Positions 30,042-41,259 of a stretch of 64,000 nt of DNA are shown one piece after another. Both the position numbers and the translations under genes were made by a program. Source of the stretch: Caenorhabditis elegans (taxonomy: Eukaryota; Nematoda; Chromadorea; Rhabditida; Rhabditidae); NCBI RefSeq assembly GCF_000002985.6, contig NC_003281.10, forward strand, positions 5,270,001 to 5,334,000, read 5' to 3'. Position 1 is the first letter of the stretch. Every line of letters begins with the position of its first letter. The notes beneath the pieces are model-generated. The model was not told the DNA's origin. It did not search any database and worked only from the letters and a program-made list of their open reading frames with translations.

Positions 30042-31875
30042 TCAAGTTCTGGTTCTACTTTTGAGTTGCTTGGTTGGTGGCTTTTGAGGAGGTGGAGGAG
30101 GTGGAGGAGGAAGTTCAACAGACACCAAGGTTGTTCGAGTAGTGAGTCCTTTGTCGTTGAACATTCTGTAATTTTTTGAATTAGTCTTGATTATCATCTT
30201 CTTATTTACCCCTCTGATGCATCCACGTCTCTATTTATAGTTGCACGCATTTCCACTGTTTTGACAGCATCAGTCGTCATATCCCTGAAAATCTGGTATA
30301 TGAAGTCTTTTCGAATAGTTTCTGTCTACCTGTCACGTTTTGCCTTGAGCCGTTCATACAACAGAGTTTCCTCTCCTTTCTGTAAATCAACGAATTGGTT
30401 TCCAATTAAAAAAAAAGAAAGCTACCGGTGTTCCAACAGCCTTATTCTTATTTGCCTCTTTCAGCAGTTGTTCCAACTTTCCAGTCCAATCCATTGTTTC
30501 ATCGCTCGAATCGGACGGTGCCATCTTCTTTCCAGCCGTGCGAAGCTCATTCTCAATTTGTCTGAAAAACGAACTTTTATTATTATCTTTCTCTTTAAAA
30601 GGATACCTATAGTCAACTGGATCTTCGAATTTCAAACCTCGCAAGTAGACGATGATGTTATCAATTCCGGATGGAATAATCTTATCGAGTTCTGGAATCA
30701 ATATTCATTTAGATACCAAAAAACGTGGGCCCCTAAACCTTTCGTTGGATTTTCAAACAAAGCGTGTTTCTTCTCGATGATTTTATTCACATCCGCCAAG
30801 TCTTTACTCCACGAAAGTCCTCGTTCATTGTGGAAGAGATCCAGAATCGTGTAGAGATAAGTCTCCATATCGTCTTTTCTTCCTTGGTCTTTTTCCTGGT
30901 GACATGCACGACTCGAGAATTTCCGAGTTCCAAAGAATGGAACACGTTCTCTTTTGTTCTGAAAAAAAAGATTCAATGACACAAAAATTCGTGAAGTGTT
31001 CCAAATTTTGTGAAATTTCGCATAACTTACTCGAAGTTCGTGGCATTTTGAACTTTTGAAGACTCTTCGACTGATTCCGAAGTCGAGCACATAGAGAACA
31101 TGATCGTCTTGGGGCGGAGTTCCTGTACATATGTTGGCGGGCTTCAAATCACGATGTATGAATCCAACTTCATGCATAACCTCTACCGCCTGAAGAGGAA
31201 TTTTTTAACGACTTCTCAAATCGTCTAGAAATGTACTTACATCAAGAATCTGAAGAGCCATGTTGATAACGCAACTTTTTGTATATTGTCTTTTCAACAT
31301 TCGACGGACACTTTCCAATGACGGACCGATAAGTGTCATGACAATCCACTGAAATTTTTAATTGAGTTCTGAAAGTTTTGATCTAAAATACCGAGTAATC
31401 TTTTGTTTGTCCTGAATCAATCAATTCACAAAAGTGTCGAGACTTTTTATGAGTCGTCGTGTAGGTGTCGATTTCCTTCAGAATGCTTTTTTCAATACTT
31501 AGACGTCGCTGCTGGGCACCGTGAACTTCCGTCTTCATAGCATATTCCTATTAAATTCAAGATATATAGTCTTATATAGATCACTTTCAGTTCTTACCAT
31601 TTTTGGATTCGGCTCATCATAAACTCTATAAACGTCACCAAAGCCTCCTGACCCGATATGAGCCTGCACACACCATACTCTTTTTGTTTTATTCGTTTTT
31701 ACTTTTGTGTTATTTGACAGCAACTTTTTTACAGGCCTGTAAGAATTGGGGTTGGATTGGAAATTTTATTTTCTCGAAAATCTTACTTTTTCTTATATCC
31801 CGGCTTCTTTGATCCTGTCTGACCATCCTTCGTAACTGCCTCTTTTTCTGTTCGCTGTCGATCGCCGGTCTTCAT
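30042..31875 (-). CDS. Tau-tubulin-kinase-like Ser/Thr protein kinase (CK1 superfamily)
   Basis: Twelve exons: 31787-31875, 31703-31736, 31598-31663, 31392-31547, 31241-31348, 31031-31189, 30739-30958, 30607-30691, 30426-30561, 30330-30379, 30210-30284 and 30042-30165. They give 433 aa. Kinase motifs are intact: glycine loop IGSGGFGDVYRV near 43, AMK lysine near 65, catalytic HRDLKPAN near 163 and DFG near 187. An FFGTRKFSSRACHQ activation segment and a GRKDDMETYLYTILDL helix are typical of the nematode-expanded TTBK/CK1 group. The catalytic domain ends near residue 310. A Pro-rich tail (seven consecutive Pro) closes the protein. Members of this expanded family are often sperm-enriched. The gene is divergent from the PAN-domain gene. 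Confidence 0.88.
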
Positions 31876-32217
31876 TTGTTTCGAAATAAATTTGAAAACT
31901 TTGAATTCCACATTTCGGTTTTTTCTTTCACGTATAATAAAAAGGATAAATAGAACGCGTATATTAAACGCGTTAAGTTTAAATTTTACATTTTTAAAAA
32001 AAATTTTTGAAAAGGAAGAAATAAAATGAATGAAATTTGAACAGAAGCAAAGTTACAGAGAGTTAGGGGGGACAAAATTCCTCAGTAAGGCCAACAAAAT
32101 TTATATGTCGAGCATTGTCAAATTTTTGGATTTTGTCGATATTCTCTCTCTCTCTCTCTTTTGCTCGTTGTCACGTATCAACAAAAACCTGTAAGATGCA
32201 ACAATCTACATTTTCAG
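31876..32217. promoter_or_regulatory. Divergent promoter of the kinase and PAN-domain genes
   Basis: 342 bp between divergent starts. It contains a CT dinucleotide tract (about 32142-32161) and ends in TTTTCAG directly before the downstream ATG, a likely trans-splice acceptor. No specific factor site is recognised. Confidence 0.4.
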
Positions 32218-35200
32218 ATGCCATCCAGCCATCGTCTTTCAGCAACAATTCTCATATTTCTCAGTTTAACTTATATTTCAAGTTCGTCAAATCTAGTAGA
32301 AGATATCACTGATAAACAAGATTCATCGGAGGATGACGATCATTTACAGACGTAAGATTTTTTGGGAACTTTTTAAATAGTGAATAGCTTAAATTTTCCA
32401 TCTAAATTTCAAATTTTAGATTCCCAACACCTCCTCCAATTGGAACAACAACTGCTTCTGCGGATTCTCTATTTAATCGAATGAATAAAATATTAAGAAA
32501 AGAAGAAAAACAAAAATCTCAAAACTTTCAGATTTTCAATGAAAAAGTAGGTTTTCACTTTAATCATGTTTGAAAATTTTTTGTAATACATTCCAGGATT
32601 TGGTGACCAATTCAAATGCGAATCCATATTTTTCAACAACTCGGAAGCCCAAAAATCGATCAGATTCTTCACAAAAGGCACGGGATCCTGATCCACAAAA
32701 TCAAGTGATTGCAGGGATTCCCGATTTGAGTGAGTGAAATTGTTTTGTAGGGTACTGTAGGAGCTTTTCAGAGCTTTTCCTTTTTTTTAAGTTGTTCTCC
32801 AACCGGGCATGTTATTTGATAAAATGATAATTTTCACAGTGTTACTATTATTATAGGTGATCCATGTTTCCGTCGTTACGAGAATTCGATAATTGTGAAC
32901 GCTCAACCGTATGAAAGAAGATCATCGACTGGCTTAATCCATTGTAAATCTCACTGCTTGAATAGCCAAATCGGTGTTTATAGCTGCAGATCGTTCGTTT
33001 ATGACAATGTGAATCGGGTGAGTATTACTGAAGAAAACAAAATTCAGAAAACGTGGGAATTTACAGGTGTGCGATCTATTTGCCCACGTCGGAGATCAGG
33101 CTCCAGCTCGTTTGCTGAAATTTCAGACTCGTGACTATTTTGAGCCAACTGATATTGTTCATTGTTTATCAATGATAAATGGAGAATCATCATCATCAGC
33201 TCCTTCTTCAGAAGATGAAGATTCTCCTCCAAGTCCTCCACCATCTGCTCCAATTGTTGCTCTTGCAACAAATACAGATAAAAGAGATGAACACGAAGAA
33301 ATGACGGAAACAATTGAAGATATTACTGTTGCTTCACCATCATCAGATAGTTGTCCACGTGGAAAACAATCTACGTTCTTGAGAACTGAAGGATTTGAGC
33401 TTTTTAGCCATGATGATCAGGAGTTGGTTGTTGGAGATGTTGCAGAATGTGCAAAAGCCTGTATTGAAAATAAGGTAACTGAGTAGAATTTTAAGCAAAA
33501 CCAATGAACGAAGCGAAGATGAATATTCCAATTCGCCCAATTCAGACTGAAAGTTTAGAATAATTTTTGTTACGGGATTTCTTAAATAAACAGAATTTTC
33601 CAGCTACTGTACACACGAGTACATTAAAGTGGCCTATTGCGCCATGTTGCTCCAACATTTTTTATTTAATATTAGTGTGGAAAAGTATAGAAAATAATCC
33701 GATTAATCTGGAAAGAACATTTTTTTAGCTCAAAAAATGTAGAAAATGCTCAAAAATTACCTGAAAGTTGCCATTGCCAAAAAACGAAGCTTATTAACTG
33801 GCAGTCTGCAACTTTCAGGTTTCAGGTCTTCTCAAATGTTTTAACTGAAATGAAAGTTATTTTCAGATAAATGTAGTGATTTTATATATTTTGGCACTGA
33901 ATCAAATTTTGGAAAAACCATTGTAGGACATTTACATAAATGTGAATTACATGTGTTCTTAGAAAATTTAAAAATTTTGAATCGCCTGCATTTTTTCCAG
34001 ATAAATGGTGTTGCACTAAAATGTAAAAGTTTCGACTTTCTTTCCTCCACTTCAACCTGTGCATTTACTTCTGAAGCAGCTGTTCCTGTTGGAAATGGTC
34101 AATTGAAACAAAGAGAAGATGCGTCTTATCACGAGAAAATATGTGTATCGAAAAGTTTTGTGGAGTAAGGATTTTTAGAATTCATTGAAATTTCAGAAAT
34201 CTCCTTACAGATCATGCCCATCCACATTCTTCTCTCGTCATCCTCAAATGATTCTTGTTGGATTTGCAGAATCAGTTTCAGATTCTCCATCTTTTGAACA
34301 TTGCTTTGACACGTGTCTTAATAGTTATCAATTGTTCGGATTTAATTGTACTTCGGGAATGTACTATTTTGAAGAAAATCAACTAAATTGCATATTGAAT
34401 TCCGAAAATCGAAATACGCAGAGAGAACTTTTCACGGAAGAAAATACGGATATTGTTGATTATTTCGAAGTTGAGTGTACAACTCCACGCTCAAAACAAT
34501 CGAAAAGGAAAATGGCTGGGGTTCGGAACTTTGGCAAGTTTTAGTAATCTTTAATTTGAAAAAATTGGTACTGGCTCTCAACGAACTACAGTAACCCATT
34601 CCACTTTTTTCTTCTTTTATTCGCTCTTCCATTTTTCATATGTTTTAACTTACTTTTGATATGTAGAGGATACTCAGTGTAATACTCAGAGAGACTTAAA
34701 AAATAACAACATTTTTAATTCCAGAAACTGATGCGATTGGAGCTGATAAAATGGTGACAGACCACGAAGATGTAGAGGAGGATGGTTCAAAATGGGAAAG
34801 TTGGTCTGAATGTCAAGATGGAAAACAGACAAGACGAAAGATTTGTGCTAATTTTAATGTAAGAATAGAAAATCTAAAACTATAAAATACTCAGATGGAA
34901 TATTTTACGATTTTTTTTTTCAAAAATCTTAAAGTGCCTGGTTTGAGTATGCGCATTTAAGGAGTACTGTATGTAGTTTTCAACATCTCGATTTTGCAGG
35001 ATTTGTTTTGTTGATAATTTTCTCCTGTTTGCTCAGAATTTTTATGTTTACAAACATTTCAATTATTTGTCGATAACTTTCAGAGAAACAGGTGGTAACT
35101 ACAGTACTCCTTAAAGGTGCACACTTTCCATGCACTCCGTTCGAGACCGGATATCGTATTTTTGTGGCAAAAATTGCAAAATCCCACAACTAAGTAAACG

Positions 35201-36235
35201 GTTTCTATTCTTAAAATTATTTTATTTTTTTCTCTATTATTTTAAGAATGTTCCCCTGCAAAAATGTATTTTATCCTTACGAAGTAGTTTTTGTTTCAAA
35301 TTATTTCAACTTTTCAGCAAATCGAAGACTGCGCCGAAGAAGTTCGAGATTGTGTTGACGAAATTGATTCAACTGACATGAGAATGTCAATTAAAAGAGC
35401 TGGAGAATTAGAAAATAATGATCACGAACAAATTGAAGATAATAATACTGATGCGTCTGAAGGTAAGGTTACTGTAAAAAATTATGAAAAATATAACTTT
35501 TAATAAAAAATACCAAATTGATATTTTTCATACTGAAAATTCTGAAAAGCTTTAATGCACATTTTTTTTTCTTTGATTTGCTCTCTTTTTACTTTTAAAT
35601 TACAATTACAAAATCAAAAAAGAAAGCAATCGGGGAGAATGTCTGATCCAAAAGTTTAAACACTACCGTATCCCTTCAAAGGCGCATCCTTATTTTCAAA
35701 AAAAATTGTGTCCGTGGGACTGGATTTTTAGCAATTATATAATAAAATGTAAGCGGACGAGTGAGCGAAATATTGTTTCACACCGAGTTATTTACACTCT
35801 CATAAATACCAGCAAAAACTAAGTATGTCAACAACCACAATTCTCTACTCCCTCTCTATGGCGCCCTCTTCTTCATGTTGTCTAATCACTTCTCTCGCCG
35901 CGGCGCCCTTATAGCTCAGTGGTAGAGCGTTGGTCTTGTAAACCAAAGGTCCGTAGTTCAATCCTGCGTGGGGGCAATTCGTTTGAAAAATATCTTTTTG
36001 AAAACTTTTACATTTTCTATTTTCAGACCCAGTGCCCACAAAAGAAGAAATCGCAGAAGTGAAGCAAAAGATACGTCGAACTGGCTTCAAATGCCCATTA
36101 AATGAGTGCTGTCGTGTATTCCTTTCGTGCTCCTATGGTCTCCGTCATAATTCGCATACAAAACAGTTGGAATGGTGCAGAAGGCCATGTGATCCAAGTT
36201 TGAGCTCTTTCAAGAGATCAAGGCTTCTTAGGTAG
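32218..36235 (+). CDS. Secreted PAN/Apple-domain protein with a thrombospondin-type segment
   Basis: Exons 32218-32351, 32420-32546, 32597-32729, 32857-33017, 33067-33474, 34001-34164, 34211-34533, 34725-34858, 35318-35462 and 36027-36235 give 645 aa. A hydrophobic signal peptide (about residues 1-24) is followed by an acidic linker. At least two Cys-rich PAN/Apple-like modules follow: DPCFRRYENSIIV from about 132, and SCPSTFFSRHPQMILVG from about 375. A Ser/Pro/Glu-rich spacer separates the repeats. Residues about 484-530 carry WESWSECQDGKQTRRKIC, a thrombospondin type 1 start. The C-terminus is Cys-rich. No membrane anchor is seen, so an extracellular or cuticle-associated matrix role is inferred. 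The intron after 34533 uses a GC donor (GCAAGT). The last intron carries a tRNA-Thr gene. Confidence 0.85.
34945..35160. repeat. Dispersed foldback-family copy in the PAN-gene intron
   Basis: GCGCATTTAAGGAGTACTGTATGTAGTT near 34950 is mirrored by AACTACAGTACTCCTTAAAGGTGCAC near 35096-35121. It is followed by TTCGAGACCGGATATCG. It is the same family as the clk-1 intron copy. A partial copy (ACTACCGTATCCCTTCAAAGGCGCA) lies near 35664. Confidence 0.6.
35905..35976 (+). tRNA. tRNA-Thr (UGU)
   Basis: 72 nt. The acceptor stem pairs GCCCTTA with TGGGGGC (two G-U pairs), with discriminator A. The D-arm is AGCTCAGTGGTAGAGC. The anticodon stem-loop TTGGT-CTTGTAA-ACCAA presents UGU. The T-arm is CGTAG-TTCAATC-CTGCG. 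The gene lies in the sense orientation within the last intron (35463-36026) of the PAN-domain gene. Confidence 0.96.
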
Positions 36236-38601
36236 CATATTTCTCATTTGAACGCATTAATTTTTTCTAACGTTCTTCCTTATCCATGATACTCGACGAT
36301 TATAATAATTTGTTGTACATAATGTGATTCCTTAATAAAATTTTATTGAATTTTCAAAGTTGATGAAACAAAATAAAATTGAGTTAACAAAATTTAAAGT
36401 TAAAAAACGAAGAAAACTTTCTTACACAATCAGAGAATGGCTGATGACGCATCTTCAACATGCCAATATTTCAATTTAACTACATATATGTGGACCACCT
36501 GAAGGTACTTTTTTTAGTGAAGAGAGCTGTTAATTGCCAGCAGCATGTGCGCCGATTCCTGAAGCTCAGTAGTGTTGGGGTCGACTTTTATCCCACTAGG
36601 ACGTTATTTCATCCCACAAGAGTGTGTAAACTTGAGAGATTCAGACTTGAGCCACGCCCATTTGAAAAACATGTGACTCCGCCCACATTTTTAATGGTCC
36701 CATCTTTATCAGTATTGATAAGCCACAACTGATAAGCTTTAATTAGCCAGCTTCATTGGTCCCTACGGAACAGCTTCATCTATGCGAGGCCTAAAGATGC
36801 ATTCGTTGGTTTCATTCGAATCGAAATTCTGAATTACTCCTAATTTTCCCCTGATTTCGAATATCTAAGGGAAAAAATTCAAAAATATTTCGGAACTCCC
36901 ACGATCAAGCGAGATGGTATCCGGCTGGATTTAAATATCTTCTGATTGGACATATTGGGGGTAATGGGGATTTGATGAAGCTTATCTTGTTATGTAGGTT
37001 TAAGTTAGTGGGAAACGAAAAATTCAAAGTAAATTATCAAATTTTTCTGTAGAATAGGGATACGTTTTCTATTTATGTTCCTTTGCTTTTTCATAATAAT
37101 ATAAATAGCCTTTTCATTTTTCTCCACTCATATGTTAATGCAATGAAGACAAAAAATCATGTTTCCTTCCGCCAGATCTTTAACACAAAAATACGAAACA
37201 TCCTAAGAACAAAAAGACGAAGACAGAAAATCAAAACATGTGACAGCTCATTGATCCGCCCACTTTTTTTTGTTGATATTTCGACGACATTCGGTTTTGC
37301 TCCGCCTCTCACAAAGTTTTGTATAAAATCACAGCGTCTTGGACAGATTTAGTTCATCCTTCTTTCCTCATACCGGGTATCTATTTATTTTATTCCAGCT
37401 CACCGTGATGTGTCCGAAATTACGGTAGTTTGCAAAATGCATACACTAGAGTAATTCATGTGTCTGATGCCTTAACATTTTCAAAGCGATGCTAGGAAAA
37501 ATTGTCAACTGACAAAGTGTAGCGAATCTCACACCTGTTCCTGGGCATTCCTCTTTTTTTAACAAGTCGGACGATCGAAATTAGGTCTTTTCTGGTGTCT
37601 TTTAACATCACATATTCCTCTCCCTCCCTTTCAAAATCTCCCCGGCAATTGTTGGCTCCGTTAGTTTGGGTATTGTGCCTCAGATTTGCCTTGAATTTGT
37701 TAGTTTGCACATTTCTATTTTTAATTTCGAAAAAAGTTACACAGATCGAAACCACAATTGAACAGCTTTTCCTTTTTCGTTACGGTTAGAAAAATTCATA
37801 GGAAATGAATTTGTTCGCTGTAAACTTTTTTTTCGTATCTTCGTTTACGATAAAGTTACAACAATGAACTACGCAATGAAACAGTTGTCTTTGGTGACCT
37901 GGAAAAGGTCAGCTGTTATATATAACGCACGGAAATACGGAGATTAGGAAATAAACGGAAACTAACTTTTTCATAATATGTCGTTAATTATGTTAGTTGC
38001 CAATTTTCTCTAGTTTTATTCTGAAAAGGTTAGACTGTAATTCATCTTCAATAACCGAGAAGTTATAGAAGTTCTTACTTATTGATTTAGTTTAACCAAC
38101 TTACTTGGTAAACTAACTTTCAGTTCCCAGCAACACATTTCAGCCAATTTTAGTGCCAAACATCTAGAAAATTTGTTCCATATTTGTAAAATTTTATAAA
38201 ATTGGAAAAAACCAAATAAAAACTGAGTTAATTTGGCTATTTTCAATGTTTTTTGGTTTATATATTAGTATGAGAGCGATGGAATTTGCTGCTCCTTAAC
38301 ACCAAATTCGAAAAACACTCTTTTAAAATTAATTTTTCTTTCCAATCATTGAAAAGCAAAAAAAACTGTGAATTGTATTAAATCTCCCCTTCTCCATTTG
38401 AAATACCGCGCATTTCACCAACAATGGCCTAGAACCACCGGTGGCCGGGAGGCCATGGCCGAGTTTTGACCTATATTGATTTTTCCTTAGCAACCGGTTG
38501 CGCAACGCGTTTTGAAGTGTAAACTCGTGGTTTTTGATGGTTTTTCTTCGCGATTTTTACATTTTTCGTTTAAAATCGTTCATTAATCGATTTTTGTTCA
38601 G
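36236..38601. other. Intergenic region upstream of the CWC25-like gene
   Basis: 2.4 kb. The first 110 bp is the PAN-gene 3' UTR (ATAAA-type signals near 36335). Then come a GATA-site cluster at 36706-36736, CCGCCC-like boxes and a TATAAA near 37322, and a GC-rich imperfect palindrome at about 38424-38472 (GGTGGCCGGGAGGCCATGGCC core). No supported exon is seen on either strand. Confidence 0.45.
36706..36736. promoter_or_regulatory. Cluster of three GATA sites
   Basis: TTATCAGT (the reverse of ACTGATAA), TTGATAAG and ACTGATAAG lie within 31 bp. Two match the ACTGATAA core bound by intestinal GATA factors such as ELT-2. The target gene is uncertain; the nearest downstream gene is the CWC25-like one, 1.9 kb away. 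Confidence 0.4.
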
Positions 38602-41077
38602 ATGAGCAAAGATGTATCAATCGGGTGGATGTATGAAGGCGCTAAAGGAAATGTACACCGAGAAGACTATTTACTCGGAAAGAAAGTTGACAAGAACTTT
38701 GAAAAGTATTCCGATGTGGTGAATGCGCAGAAAGCAGAAGCAATCGATTCGATTGTTGGGACAAGGTGAGTTAAAACATTAGGAAATTGATTATTAGCAA
38801 CAAAAAATCAATTTTTAGTTTTCAGGGCTGTCTTCAATTCCGGACAATCAACGGGTTTAAAAACTTCTTCACTTCAGAAAGATATTATCAAATCCGAAGA
38901 TCCATTTGTCGCCGTCAAGGTTCGAGAAGAAACAAAACGTCGGGAAATCATGGATAATCCTCTCACAAAAATGCGACTTCAAGCCGCGCTGAAAAGTATG
39001 ATGACCTCAAAAGCAGAGAAAAGTAAAGAGAAAAAGAGTAAAAAAGACAAAAAGAAGAAAAAAAAGAAGCGATCGTCGAGTTCCAGTGATGAAAGCAGTG
39101 ATGAACGGGTAGAAAGAAAAAGAAGACGCTCGCCATCGCCGAAACGAAGAAGAAGACCCAGCGAGAAGCCCAGAAAGCGTTCTAGATCGCCCAGAAGAGA
39201 AAGACCAAGATCTCCAAAGCGATCCCGTGAAGAGTCCAGGTAAAAATTGACAATTTTGATATCAATTTATCACAAATATTTCAGAAAATTGTCCCGGAAA
39301 CCTTCCAGTTCTCGATCGAAATCTCCAAGACGATCCCGAGAGGATCCCAGGTACGCATTTGTCGAGTTTTTTTTCTCATAGAAGATGATTTTTTTCCAGA
39401 AAAGTTGCCAGAAAGCCATCCAGATCTCGATCAAGATCCGCAGAGCGACTCCGCCGGAAATCCAGGTCTCCGAGGCGATCCAGAGAGGAACCAAGGTAGA
39501 AATCGCCGGTAGTTAGTCTAAAACTTCGTTTGTTTTTCAGAAAAATGTCCAGATCCCGCTCCAGATCTGCCGACAAAGCGAGCTCTTCAAGACAGTTTGA
39601 TTCTCACATTCCACGTCACCTGCAGCAGCAACGAAGTCGTCATGATTCGAGCTCAGGCTCAGAATCTGAGCACGAAACTCGGAGCAGTCACCGCCGCCGG
39701 AATAGTGATGATGACGAGCGACAGGATCCGAGAAAGAAGTCATATGGCTTGGTTGAGGTGAATTCGCTGTTCTAAACATTTTTCTTACAGGAATTTTTAG
39801 TGAACTAGCATATTAGATTTTCCGTCAAAAAGTGAATTTTGCATGCTTTTTCAGATTTTTTCCTCGAACAATTCGAGGATTAACAATAATTTCAGTAATG
39901 CTGATCCTTTTTCAACAGTTTTCATCCCAATTTTATTTTTTTGTCACATTTTCACGAGGAGTTACAGGAATTTTCTGATTTTGAAGTGATTTTCTTATTT
40001 TAACACCTATGTTTGCTCATTTCTAACACAATTTACTTTCATTTTGCCCATTTTCCGTCATTCTCAAGCTATTTACACGTGAAAAAAGAAATCATCTGGA
40101 AATGACATATTTACTTCGAAAATCTGTATTCTCATTGAAATTGGTCAACAAATTCACTGATTTTATTTTTTGCTCCGTTTTCTGAAGTGGAAATGTCACG
40201 AAATTCGGTTTTTGATCGAAAAGCTTAAAATGAGAATCCTCCGTGTTTTCCCCATGATTTCTTGGATTTTCTATGCTTTCAATTCTATAGATGAAAGGAA
40301 ACTATTGATTTTTTGACTCCAAAATTGAATTTCTTATATTTTCTCAGTTTTGAACAAGAACGTTATTTAAGTTTCAAACCATTTCCAAGTTATTTTTTGC
40401 GAAAAAATGCTAAAAGTTAAAGAAAAACGAATATTTTTCAATTAAATTTGTTTATTTCCAGATGCGAAAGCGAACAGCCGAGGAACGTGAAGAAGAGTCA
40501 CGGGCGCCCACCAAGGAGTACAAGCTTGTCAAGATTCCCACAGGACGTGGTACCGGCAATACGCCAAGAGAGCCGCGACGAGCATTGAGTGAAGCAGAGA
40601 AGGCGGCTCGGCTCGCCGAAATGCAGCAGGACAACGTGAAATGGAGGGACGAGATTCGCGAGAGAAATGTCACAAAAGGACGGAAAGAGGATGATGAGGA
40701 GAAGGAAGAGGCGGATAAAAATGGATATGCTCCATCTTTTATTAGGTTTGTATCGAACGGCAGAGAAGAAAAGTATGCAGTTATTAAAGTTCTGGCTGAA
40801 ATGCATGGTTTTGCATCATTTCCGTCTTTATTTATTCCCCAAAAGCTAGAAATTCCCTATTCCCCATGCATTTTTATCAGTGATCACGCTGGTTTTCACT
40901 TGGAACAAGCTTTTAATACAAAAACTGTGAAATTTCCTGTAAAATGTATTTTTTAATTACAGATCTCAAATGCGCGAAGCCTGTGACGATATGACAGTGG
41001 AGAAGCGTCTACAAAGTAATAAACGCGGTGTTCAACGAGCACACGGGTATATGGATCGGAGTTTTGCGAAGAAATGA
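38602..41077 (+). CDS. CWC25-like pre-mRNA splicing factor
   Basis: Exons 38602-38765, 38826-39239, 39285-39350, 39400-39495, 39541-39757, 40462-40745 and 40963-41077 give 451 aa. The start WMYEGAKGNVHREDYLLGKKVDK matches the WMYQG...VNR(D/E)EYLLGR region of CWC25. SEDPFVAVKVREETKRREIMDNPLTKMR matches its next conserved block. A Lys/Arg/Ser-rich RS-like middle and the C-terminal LSEAEKAARLAEMQQDNVKWRDE also agree. CWC25 joins the spliceosome to promote the first catalytic step. The usual N-terminal CIR_N block (KSWHP...) is not found upstream, where the ATG follows TTGTTCAG directly. pqe-1 begins only 182 bp after the stop on the same strand. Confidence 0.85.
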
Positions 41078-41259
41078 GCAAAAATTGTTATTTTTAAACT
41101 CCCATGTTTTGTTGATTATAAAATATTGATTTTCTTGTTCTTTCCCTCACTTTCTCTTTTTTTATTATGGAATTCCGGTCGCAAACCGAGATTATTATCT
41201 TTTTATTGCTTTATTTTATTTTTATTCTCTTAATAATCATTCCAGCAAGTATCTCAGCC
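41078..41259 (+). other. Short intercistronic spacer between the CWC25-like gene and pqe-1
   Basis: 182 bp. It has a U-rich stretch after the stop and an acceptor-like TCATTCCAG at about 41237-41245 just before the pqe-1 ATG. The spacing is compatible with operon-style SL2 trans-splicing. Confidence 0.4.
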
